Part shown: positions 1-8,663 of the stretch, piece by piece
Position numbering within the stretch: the first letter of the stretch is position 1
Layout: every line of letters starts with the position of its first letter
Origin: Smittium culicis
Lineage: Eukaryota; Kickxellomycota; Harpellomycetes; Harpellales; Legeriomycetaceae
DNA length: 11,558 nucleotides
NCBI GenBank assembly: GCA_001970855.1
Contig: LSSN01002907.1
Span: 1 to 11,558, forward strand
Direction: 5' to 3'
The notes under the pieces: generated by a model
What the model was told of the DNA's origin: nothing
Seen by the model: the letters and a program-made list of their open reading frames with translations, nothing else
The model's database searches: none
Program-made: the position numbers and the translations under genes

Positions 1-276
1 GGATACAGCCCTATACTGGGTCATGTCCAGCTTTGGCAGAATCTTAGTTTTTTTTTTATTAAGTTTACCGTTTTTTTGTTGATTTTGTTGGATTTGTATT
101 TTTTTTGGAGTTTTTTGATTTAAATATTGGGTATCCGAGTTGGATTTATCGATTACACCAGTGGAATTAACGTTTGTGCTGGTTATTTCAGCTTTATTAG
201 CGTATTCAGGGTCATCCCCCTTAACGATATCACTAAACAGTGATCTAGCACGTTTTACAGGCTTTCTAATGACCAT
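1..276 (-). CDS. Hypothetical basic low-complexity protein, N-terminal 92 codons (runs off left edge)
   Basis: An open frame reads from an ATG at 274-276 to the window edge with no stop, so only the N-terminus is visible. The start is MVIRKPVKRARSLFSDIV, with an A at -3. The first 13 residues hold a basic cluster (KPVKRAR) resembling a monopartite nuclear localisation signal, followed by RSLF, which fits the RxLF cyclin-docking pattern. The rest is rich in N, Q, K, S and T, with a KIQIQQNQQKN stretch and a KKK run, as in disordered regions, and ends at the edge with LPKLDMTQYRAVS. No signal peptide or membrane segment is visible. I do not recognise the family. A nuclear, possibly cell-cycle-linked protein is only a guess from the two short motifs. 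Fairly consistent codon use and the A-rich leader in the sense strand favour a real gene over a chance frame. Confidence 0.6.
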   Translation of the reverse strand, partial: MVIRKPVKRARSLFSDIVKGDDPEYANKAEITSTNVNSTGVIDKSNSDTQYLNQKTPKKIQIQQNQQKNGKLNKKKTKILPKLDMTQYRAVS

Positions 277-893
277 ACTTGAGTAAATTGGGGTTTTTTT
301 GTTGCTTTGCTTTTTTATTTTTTATTTTTTTTGTGCAGGCTTTTTTTTGTGTCGCGAATTAGTCGAAATAATAAAATTCGTTAAATTCGGCGATTTGCGT
401 ACTTTTTTTTTTCTCGATTTCGCTAATTAAAACCGTGCACCAAACTTGGGCACTTACAATTTAATTGCAAAAGTTAAACTTTGTCTAAAGAGACCAAACT
501 TGTACCAAAATGTAGCTCTTGGCAAGGTCAACAAAGTTGTATTAACTAAGTTAAAGTCGATAGACTACGCGTTCGATGGTTATAGTCAATTTTATTTAGA
601 AGAGGCGTAAAGAGGTGAATAGTAGGTAAGAAATAAAATTTTTATAGATTCTCTAATCCTATTTGAAGAAAGCTACTAAGTATAAAAATATTCATCATAA
701 ATTTTATCTCTTTTTTATATAAGTTTATACTAAATTTAATCCGCCTTTCTAAAATATAAGCTTAACAAACTCTTTATAGACATATTTATATTGCTTTTTT
801 TAGATAATGTAATATGGATACTATGAATTATTAATTTATAATCGTATTAATATTATGGGAAATAGTATTTTATATAAAAATATTTTTGTAAGA
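277..893. other. Intergenic spacer with the promoter/leader of the left-hand gene
   Basis: No frame here is worth calling. From 291 to 352 the plus strand is a series of T tracts, so the sense leader of the leftward gene would be A-rich, which is common in AT-rich fungal 5' leaders. A TCGCGA at 352-357 (in sense TTCGCGAC) and a CGGCGATTT-like stretch near 388-396 loosely resemble MBF/E2F-type G1/S sites; this is weak. A 10-bp direct repeat ACCAAACTTG occurs at 439-448 and 493-502. The part nearest 893 is the 3' flank of the peptidase gene; it is AT-rich and contains no clean AATAAA in the sense direction. Confidence 0.4.
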
Positions 894-3020
894 TTATTCG
901 TATAAGGTCCAGACAGTTGTATTAGTATATTTACCACTCCAATCAAGAATCTCACTTATCCAGTGTAGTTCATTTTGAGGTTTCAAAACCCAGTGATTTT
1001 CGTCAGGGAAATACAAGAATTTAGAGTCAATTTTTCTTCTTTGTAGTGCAGTAAATGTTGATAAACCTTGCGAAAGAGGAACTCTAAAATCTAAGTCGCC
1101 ATGTATAACAAGCATTGGGGTTTTCCAATTGTCTACGTATATTTCAGGACTGTATTTTTCATAAATTGCACGGTCTTCTGGAATCCATGGGATTCCGAAT
1201 TCAATTTCCATAAAGTCAATTATATCTGTTGAGTAGTACAACCCGAAAGTCTCGAAAATACCAGCATGGTTTACAAAAGCCTTGAATCGATCAGTGTGAC
1301 CTGCCAGCCAGTTAACCATAAATCCACCGTAAGAAGCACCGACACCAAGAATGTTTTCTTTATCAGCGAATGGCGCGTTTTCTAGCAATACATCTAACCC
1401 AGCCATCAAATCCTCATATGGATATGACCCCCAGTTCCTAAGAACCGAGTCTGTAAATTTCTGACCATAGGCATCACCACCGTGAAAGTTGACTATTACC
1501 ACGAGGAATCCTTGGTTTGCATAGATATTAGGATTCCATCTCCAGCTCCAACCGTCGCGCCAACTCGAGTGAGGTCCTCCGTGAATAAGATAAAATACTG
1601 GGTAAACACAATTGGGATCAAAGCCATGTGGATACAAAACCAATGCTTGTACAGTTTCATTCAAAGCACCTGTAAACCAGTATGATTCGGTCGGTGAGAA
1701 CCACAAATTATCTAAAGCTTCTTTGTTTTCAAAAGTTACTTCTTTTGTTCCGTAGGTTCCGTCAACGTTCTTAGACAAAATAAATAAGCTATCAGGTTGT
1801 TGGAAGTTGTTAACTGTAATCAAATAAGAATCGCTGGCCAATTGGGATACTAAACTTACTACTCCATCCTTTGATAGCCTTTTTAGAGAGTTGTCTGATA
1901 TTTTTAATTCAAAAATAGCTTGGTCTTTCTCATAAGGTACGCTTAATATCAATTTTGATGAATCATCCGAGAATTTAATCGAATTTGGACTGCGATCCCA
2001 GTCTGAAATTAAACGATTTTGAGTTTTTGCAGCAATGTCATATAAAATTACTTGAGATTGATCAGAATCATATTTGATATTAAGCTTCTGCAGCCAAGCA
2101 ATACTTTTACCGTCATTAGAATAAACGGGACTTGAAGAGCCACCCTGGTAGTTTGAGTTTAGCCTAGTTAACGCACCAGATCCATCAGAAGTAGCTTCAA
2201 ATATCCCAGCCTCGACAGACCATGCTTCATTTACACCTTGAATATTAGCAACAAAAATGATATTTTTACCGTCAGGCGAAAAGTTATAACTATCAGGTTC
2301 TAGACCCCATTCACCTTGGTATTTTCCGGATATGTTAACAGGATTCCCGATAACTTTAAGAGAATTTTTATCAGAGCTTACAGGTATAGTAAATAGCTGG
2401 GATCTGTCTTTAAGAATCCAGCTATCCCAGAACCTAACATTCTTCTTATCATGAACAACACCAGAGCTAGGTAAGTTTGCAATGCGTTTTCTCTCTTTAG
2501 AAGATTCTTCAATTCCCATATCTTTATAAACACTTGACAAAAATGCAATTGCATTTGCTTCTTTGCTGTAAGTAATACCACTTATTCCGTTAGTGAAATT
2601 TGTCACTTGGGTTATTTTATTGTCATTTAGAGAGATTGTGAATATATTGTTTCCCAAAGTACCTCTAACTGCAGTGAAAGCAACCAGATTATCATTAATC
2701 CAAATTGGAGACGAGTCGCCTTGCTTATATTTATACTCTGTTAGATCTATTGCTGAGTCATATCCTTTACTGATATCAACGAGTCTAAGGTTAGTCCCAC
2801 TTGCGTTGTCTTTTATGTTATATTGATATTGTGTGTAAACCACTTTTGTTCTGTCCGGAGATAGTCTGGGTGAACCCATTCTTTTGAGCTGAAATAATAT
2901 CTCTGGATCAAATTTATCTGTTTTTTCCCAGTCAGGGAACATTTTCGGATCAGGTTCAAAAGCTCCGCCGGCGACAAGGCAAGCTAGAGCTTGGATAATC
3001 AAATAACCAGAAAGCTTCAT
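894..3020 (-). CDS. Secreted dipeptidyl peptidase 5-like serine peptidase (S9C, prolyl oligopeptidase clan)
   Basis: This intact, intronless 708-residue frame starts at ATG 3018-3020 and ends at TAA 894-896. Residues 1-20 (MKLSGYLIIQALACLVAGGA) are a signal peptide with cleavage likely around 19-21, which supports this start and an extracellular location. Residues about 50-440 form the S9 beta-propeller with recurrent blade motifs (PRLSPD at 51, NFSPDG at 246, YSNDGKSIAW at 300, FSDDSSKLIL at 350, WFSPTESYWF at 440). The alpha/beta-hydrolase domain follows: HGGP at 480-483 (oxyanion region), nucleophile elbow GASYGG with Ser563, GDLDFRVP with Asp644, and DENH with His676, so the full triad is present in the expected order and spacing. 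Possible N-glycosylation sites are N72, N141, N229, N454 and N700. Family knowledge: fungal DppV/DPP5 releases X-Ala-type and related N-terminal dipeptides in extracellular protein digestion. The length matches that family (about 700-720 residues). An acylaminoacyl-peptidase-like specificity cannot be excluded from sequence alone. Confidence 0.95.
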   Translation of the reverse strand: MKLSGYLIIQALACLVAGGAFEPDPKMFPDWEKTDKFDPEILFQLKRMGSPRLSPDRTKVVYTQYQYNIKDNASGTNLRLVDISKGYDSAIDLTEYKYKQGDSSPIWINDNLVAFTAVRGTLGNNIFTISLNDNKITQVTNFTNGISGITYSKEANAIAFLSSVYKDMGIEESSKERKRIANLPSSGVVHDKKNVRFWDSWILKDRSQLFTIPVSSDKNSLKVIGNPVNISGKYQGEWGLEPDSYNFSPDGKNIIFVANIQGVNEAWSVEAGIFEATSDGSGALTRLNSNYQGGSSSPVYSNDGKSIAWLQKLNIKYDSDQSQVILYDIAAKTQNRLISDWDRSPNSIKFSDDSSKLILSVPYEKDQAIFELKISDNSLKRLSKDGVVSLVSQLASDSYLITVNNFQQPDSLFILSKNVDGTYGTKEVTFENKEALDNLWFSPTESYWFTGALNETVQALVLYPHGFDPNCVYPVFYLIHGGPHSSWRDGWSWRWNPNIYANQGFLVVIVNFHGGDAYGQKFTDSVLRNWGSYPYEDLMAGLDVLLENAPFADKENILGVGASYGGFMVNWLAGHTDRFKAFVNHAGIFETFGLYYSTDIIDFMEIEFGIPWIPEDRAIYEKYSPEIYVDNWKTPMLVIHGDLDFRVPLSQGLSTFTALQRRKIDSKFLYFPDENHWVLKPQNELHWISEILDWSGKYTNTTVWTLYE

Positions 3021-4200
3021 CTAACGATTTTACTATGTTTTTGCTCAATTATAAATTATTGAATTTTTTTATAAGATTTGAATAAATTGCTTTATATCTT
3101 AAACACAACAAAGCTCTCAATATTGTAGATCAGTCATCTTATTTATACTCTTTTTCTTTGAAAAATTTCTTAGTGATATTTTGACATACTATATTATTTT
3201 AACTTGCGTTGCGATTTCTATATTTTTTTTTACTGTATGTTTATTACTATAACTTACGATCGCTTTGTTTAAGACGTATTTCAGAGTGTAATATTAATAT
3301 GCATCTTACACAATATTGTATCATATATTGTACATGTTACTACACGATCCCACTCACTATTATCACAACATTCATAAATTTTTTTTCAATTTAATATCGC
3401 TACTTTTGTTATATTACCCAAATACTGTAATTGCATTACATAACGCCTATATATTTATTTATTTCATATTACCACTCACATTTTTATTAACTATTCTGAA
3501 TTGATCAGTGAAAAATATTGATCTCGTGTTACATTAACTTGTAAATATATTAATGGTTTGATCTTATCAACATAAAGCTTTTTTACTTAACTTTACAGAT
3601 CCTAAAAAGGAAATATTTATCTATGAAACATACTTGAAATAATAAAGATAATGAAATAATAATTAAAGAATATAACGCCATCATTTCACCAGTAATAAAT
3701 GGCAACTTATATGACATCTGTCTAGTATAATAGAAAATTTTGGATAAGAAAAATCCTTATTAAACATTTTTTATTTATAACAAAACAATTATAAGCTTAA
3801 TTAAAATGAAAATATAAATGTAATTATTTAAGGAGTAGGAGCTGAAAAGAGAAAAGAGCTACTAAATAATTTCTGAAATATAAAAATTTTTAAAATTTTT
3901 AAAGAAAAGTTGAACTACAATAATAATAAAGCTTGTGTAATCGACATATATTCCAACAGATCTAGGAAAATTTTGCTTTTCATCTTATTTACAATAAATT
4001 GCAGAAAAGGTAAACTTTTTTTCTATGTGAGGACTATATTATATGAGGTATTCTAAACAAATTAAGCATTATGCTGCAGTTTATAACTATTAGACTGATT
4101 ATTTTAAAGTTAAAATTATTATTATAGGAAGAGTTAAGGCAACCCCATTAACCATTTAATTGTCAAAGCAATATTTGCTAAAAAGATACTATACTTTATT
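3021..4200. other. AT-rich intergenic DNA, no gene recognised
   Basis: The first 150 bp or so is presumably the promoter of the peptidase gene. Beyond that I see only AT-rich sequence with short homopolymer runs and simple A/T repeats (for example the AAAATTTTT repetition near 3887-3902). There is no tRNA B-box, no rRNA or snRNA signature and no frame with protein-like composition. Open frames here are short and translate to I/L/F/Y-rich strings, as expected from AT-rich noncoding DNA. Confidence 0.6.
3139..3147 (-). promoter_or_regulatory. Candidate TATA box of the DPP5-like gene
   Basis: The minus strand reads TATAAATAA about 120 bp upstream of the peptidase ATG, a good TATA match at a plausible distance. 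Weaker TATA-like matches lie closer: TATAAAG at 3090-3096 and TATAAAA at 3067-3073. The DNA is so AT-rich that any of these could be chance. An ATG shortly after this box would open a 6-codon upstream frame only if transcription began right at the box. Confidence 0.3.
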
Positions 4201-4204
4201 TAAT

Positions 4205-4285
4205 GGATAAAAATAATTATGAAATTTCATTCACTGTAACTATTTATACATAAAATTGCTCTCTTCATAAAGAATCTCCCACATT
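4205..4285 (-). repeat. Repeat core copy 1 (GGGAGATTCTTTATGAAG family)
   Basis: Read on the minus strand this gives GGGAGATTCTTTATGAAG, then AGAGCAATTTTATG and, further on, GTTACAGTG. The same order occurs on the plus strand at about 5036-5090 (GGGAGATTCTTTATGAAG, then GAGTCATTTTATAG and GTTGCAGTG). The 18-bp match is exact, and similarity continues with small gaps for about 70 bp. The two form an inverted pair about 0.8 kb apart. It belongs to the TTAA-associated repeat family described for 4659-5490. Confidence 0.65.
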
Positions 4286-4535
4286 CTTATTATTTCGAAA
4301 AGAGTTCAAGAATTAAAAATATCCAATAATTATTCTGCAGTTTCCCACGTTTGGGTAGGAACCAATTTTTTATTAATCATGTTAAATGTAGGCTCTGATT
4401 AGGAGTTCAATGATCTAATTGAATTCGATTTTTTTGGTGCTAGCTATTTAATACAACTACTTGTAACTTCAGTCATCCAGTCTACTTGAAGGAATGCCTA
4501 TGTGGATTTTTCGGTTGGAAGATTGATCCTATTTC

Positions 4536-4575
4536 CCTTTAGGTACACAGCCGGTAGACCGGCATAATAATTTTT
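4536..4575 (+). repeat. Degenerate repeat end with a 14-bp palindrome
   Basis: CCCTTTAGG at about 4536 is followed by GCCGGTAGACCGGC at 4550-4563, a perfect 6+6 inverted repeat around AG, and then a T tract. The CCCTTT...GGTAGACC arrangement echoes the repeat ends at 4659, 5008 and 5453, so this is probably a decayed member. There is no TTAA directly before it. Confidence 0.35.
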
Positions 4576-4658
4576 TTGGACTAGAATATTAGATTTTTTA
4601 TTAGTTGTACGCACTTTTCTATTTTTTAGTTTACTTTACTGCATAGATTCTATAATTG

Positions 4659-4699
4659 TTAATCCTTTCACTGGCGGTAGACTATTTGGGATATTCTTA
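4659..4699 (+). repeat. TTAA-flanked repeat end (end type A), copy 1
   Basis: TTAA (4659-4662) is followed by TCCTTTCACTGGCGGTAGAC and then TATTTGGGATATTCTT. Over about 40 bp this differs from the 5008 copy at only about six positions. The matching opposite end of this unit is not identified before the next TTAA-flanked end at 4817. Confidence 0.6.
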
Positions 4700-4816
4700 G
4701 GGTAAACGGAATTTTTTTTTTTAGAAATTTCATTTGCTTGTTTCTATTAGGTAAAGCTATTGGTTGTATCAGATTAACCATTCGATGATTTTTTCTAATC
4801 ATATCTAAAATATTTC

Positions 4817-5011
4817 TTAACCCTTTCACGTCCAACGATCTTTAAAAAAAAATTTTAATGATTCGTATATCATTTAAAAAGAGTTAATTATTTGCTAAAA
4901 TTTTAAATAATACCAATAATTTTTAAAGCCTTGGAATTAAGATATTTTAATTGAACACGATTGGTTATATTTTCAAGGCAAAAAATAGCCTACCACCCGT
5001 GAACGGGTTAA
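4817..5011 (+). mobile_element. Short TTAA-bounded repeat unit, piggyBac-MITE-like
   Basis: The unit is bounded by TTAA at 4817-4820 and TTAA at 5008-5011. The left end reads CCCTTTCACGTCCAACGATC and then CTTTAAAA. The right end, read inward on the minus strand, is CCCGTTCACGGGTGGTAGGC followed by a T run, so the two ends share a CCC(T/G)TTCACG terminal inverted repeat. The left-end sequence recurs in inverse at the right edge of the next unit (GTCCAAC...TCTTTAAAA, 5410-5456). It is about 190 bp and noncoding. TTAA duplication with CCC-type termini is characteristic of piggyBac-superfamily elements; the assignment is inference because no transposase is visible. Confidence 0.5.
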
Positions 5012-5456
5012 CCCTTTCTCGGGCTGTAGACCATTTGGGAGATTCTTTATGAAGGAGTCATTTTATAGTGTAAATTGTTGCAGTGTATAAACATGAATTA
5101 AAAAATTATAGCCAATGAGTAAAATCGTTGCTTTTTTTTAGCAAATTAAAATTTCACGATTAATAGAATAAATAGAAAAAACAAAATGCCTTTTCGATGC
5201 CGCCAATAATATTTACATTTTATATTGTCCAAGCCAATAATATTAAACTGCAACAAAGTGCTCTCTTCGTTCAGAATCCCCCATTTTTGAACATCCATTT
5301 ATAGCCAAATGCCTTCAATTAAATTAGCACAATTCCGAGTCCTTATGAACGATTGGTTTATTGTAAAAAAAAACGGCAAATAGTAAATTTTTTCGTAAAT
5401 CATAAACGAATCATAAAATTATTCATTTTAAAGAGTGTTGGACTGGAAATGGTTAA
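5008..5456 (+). mobile_element. Second TTAA-bounded repeat unit, sharing TTAA with both neighbours
   Basis: The unit begins at TTAA 5008-5011 with CCCTTTCTCGGGCTGTAGAC and CATTTGGGAGATTCTT, and ends at TTAA 5453-5456 with, read inward on the minus strand, CCATTTCCAGTCCAACACTC and TTTAAAA. Both boundary TTAAs also serve the adjacent units. A second, inverted copy of the core (GGGGGATTCTGAACGAAGAG on the minus strand) lies at about 5250-5283, so the unit has core copies facing each other. It contains the 15-mer AAGCCAATAATATTA (5231-5245), found again at 8103-8117. It has no coding capacity and is probably a composite of decayed members. Confidence 0.5.
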
Positions 5457-5492
5457 CCCTTTCCCAGGCGGTAGATCAAATATGGCCTTTTT
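5453..5492 (+). repeat. TTAA-flanked repeat end (end type A), copy 3
   Basis: TTAA (5453-5456) is followed by CCCTTTCCCAGGCGGTAGAT and then CAAATATGG. It abuts the preceding unit through the shared TTAA. A possible partner facing the other way is the GGGTTAA end at 8181-8187, which would make a unit of about 2.7 kb, but the pairing is not established. Confidence 0.5.
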
Positions 5493-6797
5493 CAAAAATG
5501 AAAGTTCCTGTTCAGCAGACCATTAATAGTCTACCAAAATCAAATGTCCTTTTTAATTTTTATATTTTATTCGCCAGATATTTCTAATTTTTTTATTGTA
5601 TTATAAACCATTACAAATAGCATTTTAAAATGTCCAATTGAAATGAATAAGTAAAAGTGTAAAAAAATAGACTGTAAGGCGATTGGGCTTATCATTTTTG
5701 AGCTTCACAAATGGCTTTCAAGAATAAAACATTTAACTAGAAACTTTCCTGGGTAAAATCGGGTCATAAAGTCAATTTACAAAAAATATATAAACTTTTG
5801 AAAAAAACTGAGCTATATACCTCGAATTATAATTAAATTAGATTATGCACTAACTTGAATTTATAATTGCTTTTTTCTTAATTTTAAACGATTAATTGAA
5901 ATCTGTACTTTAAATTATTCAGAAAAAGATACAAGTAATGTCTTATTAATCTGAACCTTTCAGTGTTATACTTATTTATATAAATTTTCCTGAGTTTAGA
6001 ATGGCTTTATTTAACCTAATGAGAAAGATTTAAAACTTTTTTGAAGAGACAAGCTCTAGTTTAGTATTATCCACAATGAGCATAACCACATTCAAAATCA
6101 TAACTAGTATTGAGCTAGTTAATTATTTTCATTAGATATATTAAACAGCTTAATTTAATGATAAGTACACTTATAAACAACCACATTAAGCAAGAGCATA
6201 TTAATTAAAATATAGCTTATAAATAGAAAAAATGGCCACAAAAGTATGGGTACACTGCATTAAGAGTAATAAATTAAATCCGCTAAGATATAAATAAAAA
6301 GATGTACTTATAATTAAATATAATTATAACATTAAATACAATGTTGTTTAGAGGAAATAAAATTTATTATGTAGAACTTATCATTTTAAGGAATGAGAAA
6401 AAAAAAAAATATGGTTCACGATAAATAAAAAAACAAAAATGGCTATAATTATATCAACAAAATAAATGGTTATATGAACAATATATAAAAATTAATCAAT
6501 AACATAAAAAGATACCAATTTATATTTTTAATTTAAAAATATTTATAAACATAAATTTAGACTAGTTCTAAAATGGGAATGAAATTGAATAAGGATATTT
6601 AAAAATAGATCAAAAAAACGGCACAATAAATAATATCAGAATTTAAGACATATTAAAAGAACGATAATAATATAATAACGCTAAAAGAATTATCATCAAA
6701 AATATAATGATAATGAAAAGTAAAATGAAAAAGCTACACTTTGATACAAACACAGCTACAAATAACAATAAAAGTGTACACAACTCTATACTCTTCC
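5493..6797. other. AT-rich DNA, nothing recognised
   Basis: This is featureless AT-rich sequence. The only structures noted are small AT hairpins, such as AACTAG/CTAGTT near 6101-6119 and ATATTTTTAA/TTAAAAATAT near 6522-6542, which are expected by chance at this composition. No protein-like frame and no RNA gene signature is seen. It may be the interior of a decayed element bounded by the TTAA ends at 5453 and 8187. Confidence 0.5.
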
Positions 6798-6850
6798 CCC
6801 ATTTTTTTTGTCTTTCCCGTTCCAAGGTAGACTGTTTTTCGCAGTTTTCA
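6798..6850 (+). repeat. Diverged repeat copy a
   Basis: CCCATTTTTTTTGTCTTTCC leads into a GGTAGACTGTTTTTCGCAG stretch. It is a diverged direct repeat of 6937-6988. The GGTAGRCT plus T-run motif also matches the minus-strand end at about 4985-5005, so it likely belongs to the same repeat family. Confidence 0.4.
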
Positions 6851-6936
6851 TTTGTCAAATTTATAGCTAAAAAACAACAGTTAGTAACAAATACAGTAAA
6901 AAATTAATTATGCTTTATGCAAATATATACAATATG

Positions 6937-6988
6937 CCCATTTTTTGTACCTTTCTTGATCAAAGGTAGGCTTTTTTCCGCTGTCACA
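6937..6988 (+). repeat. Diverged repeat copy b
   Basis: CCCATTTTTTGTACCTTTC is followed by CAAAGGTAGGCTTTTTTCCG. It aligns with 6798-6850 about 140 bp upstream, with scattered substitutions and a short gap. Confidence 0.4.
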
Positions 6989-7756
6989 ATAGTTTAAAAA
7001 GCTGTTATCATGATATTTTAATTTTATTATATTTGATCATACTAAAAATTTTTTGATTTTTTAATTTCTTTGTATTTCATGCTTTAACTTTTGAGTTTTA
7101 TCAACAATAAACTTTATTGTAATGATAAATACAGATTTATATCTAATATCTTCCTTTCTTTAATTTATAGATATTAAATATACTATTCCTATTTCTTAAT
7201 TAAATTCAGAATAATTAATAACTCATTAATACATTGATACCTAAAAATAACCACTGTTATATTTTTAAACATTAATTAAGCTACAATATATATGTTTTTT
7301 TAAATGCACCATTTTTCGGAGAATTATTTCAATAATTTTGGGTGGTTATGAGTCAATATAGAATCAAATAGCAATAAAAATGAATAATTCGACAAGCTTT
7401 ATATTAGTCAGATAATGCTTAAAAATAATAAATTATAAAAAATCATCCACATTAACGCCTTTTGATGAATTTTCAATCTTTTCAAAATTTAATTTTTTTT
7501 TTAGGTGTAATGATATCTCGATATATCCTTTACTATGAATAACCGCTTAAAATATATATTGCTATCTAGTGTTAAATAGAATAAAAAATTTTTTTTCACA
7601 GCAATAAAATTGTTAAAATATTCATTGAATTGTTTAAAGTACCTTTGTGAAGTTTAAATGCGATTAGACTATGCTTTTATTTTAATATGTATAGATAATT
7701 TATTCTTGATAATATATTTTATCTATTTTTTGTTTAGTGGATACTCTAGAATCTCT
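6989..7756. other. AT-rich DNA, nothing recognised
   Basis: No gene, RNA signature or convincing repeat boundary is visible. The sequence is dominated by A/T with short homopolymer runs. Confidence 0.5.
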
Positions 7757-7758
7757 AT

Positions 7759-7944
7759 GTGAGATATATTTATTGGATTTCAGACTTTATGAATATTGGA
7801 ATACCTTCTCGATGTTATAAATTATTGATAGTGATCGATCATACACGAAATTACAGATTCATTGAAGTTATTTTATTTATAGTTCTTGAAAGAAATAATA
7901 ACATAGTAAGAACCTCATTTAATTTCAGCTTGGACTATAGATAA
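7759..7944 (+). pseudogene. Possible relic of a Ty3-type integrase core
   Basis: The open frame translates to a stretch containing WISDFMNIGIPSRCYKLLIV followed by IDHTRNYRFIEVI. This resembles the first part of the Ty3/gypsy integrase catalytic core, where W.xDFxGPLPxSxGYxYLLVxIDxxTR is typical, with the Asp of DF as the first DDE acidic residue. Only about 40 residues match. There is no ATG at the start (the frame opens on GTG), no zinc-binding HHCC upstream and no second catalytic Asp downstream. The resemblance was recognised by eye and could be coincidental in this I/Y/F-rich composition. Confidence 0.3.
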
Positions 7945-8102
7945 TAATGTATGTGCTCTGTAAATATTTAGATTATTTTTATCATTGTATTTTTTCTATA
8001 TTTTTAGATTTGGTAAAGGCTGGTCAGTTTTGGTAAATTTTTTTCTTCATACTTCAACACTGTTCAAATTATTGGATGGCATTTACATAAAGTTATATAA
8101 TA

Positions 8103-8187
8103 AAGCCAATAATATTATGTATTTATTTACTGAACGAGAGGTGTTTACTTTTTCATCATGCTAAATTATCTGGTCGGAAAGGGTTAA
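8103..8187 (-). repeat. TTAA-flanked repeat end facing left (GGGTTAA)
   Basis: On the minus strand the segment starts TTAACCCTTTCCGACCAGAT at 8187 and runs inward. It carries AAGCCAATAATATTA at 8103-8117, exactly the 15-mer at 5231-5245 and in the same orientation relative to a right-hand TTAA end. This supports membership in the same family as the 4.8-5.5 kb units. Confidence 0.5.
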
Positions 8188-8561
8188 GATGGTCAGTGTA
8201 GAAGATAATACATTACCTTCTAAGGTTTTTCAATTGAAAAATCAATAAAAACACAAATAAACCCGGCTACATACCTAGACACGGTTTCACAATGGGTTTT
8301 TGTCTGAATCTTGACTAGCTTGCTATTATTTGATATCCATTCCAAACAAAAGCCGAATTCGGAACTGCTATATATTATAGTATTATTAAACTACTATTAT
8401 AAATAGAAGCACCAAATCCGTTTTTGGATAAAGTACGTTTTCTAGATAATTTTATAATGTTTATCGAACTTTTATTATAAAATAGCTACAATATAACAAA
8501 TTACTTTACTAAGCCGAGTGGTAAAAATTTTTTCAATAGGAAATTTTTAATAGGAAAAGTT
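8188..8561. other. Spacer between repeat debris and the DIRS element
   Basis: No gene is visible. It contains the palindrome at 8226-8241 and, at about 8529-8558, a small tandem duplication of a (T)nAATAGGAAA unit. The rest is unremarkable AT-rich sequence. Confidence 0.45.
8226..8241. repeat. 16-bp perfect palindrome
   Basis: TTTTTCAATTGAAAAA is a perfect palindrome. No function can be assigned, and it lies in repeat-rich noncoding DNA. Confidence 0.35.
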
Positions 8562-8597
8562 CCGCTCCTCGAAATAATCTCTCATTTTTGATCTACC
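8562..8597 (-). repeat. Repeat core copy, diverged
   Basis: The minus strand reads GGTAGATCAAAAATGAGAGA and then TTATTTCGAGGAGCGG. It aligns with GTAGACCATTTGGGAGATTC plus TTTATGAAGGAG at 5026-5057, and with CAAAAATGGGGGATTCTGAA at about 5270-5289 (minus). It is a decayed family member immediately beside the DIRS terminus. Confidence 0.4.
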
Positions 8598-8663
8598 AAA
8601 TATAGCTGACTGTATTCGACTATTATAGTTTAATTCTGAAGCCTAAAGAAATATTATTTTATT

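Noticed and set aside
3209..3504. Two short plus-strand frames rich in Y, L, F and I
   Set aside because: They lie in AT-rich intergenic DNA, have no start context and have noncoding-like composition.
6101..6542. Short AT-only hairpins such as ATATTTTTAA/TTAAAAATAT
   Set aside because: They are expected by chance at this base composition, and nothing nearby suggests a terminator or an RNA gene.
6643..6907. Two small overlapping frames, one with a hydrophobic I/L-rich stretch resembling a membrane segment
   Set aside because: They overlap each other on opposite strands in AT-rich repeat DNA. AT-rich noncoding sequence naturally encodes I/L/F strings.
3021..8663. LTRs of a conventional retrotransposon
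   Set aside because: I found no pair of long direct repeats with TG...CA ends, no primer-binding site and no polypurine tract. Only a short integrase-like peptide is suggestive.
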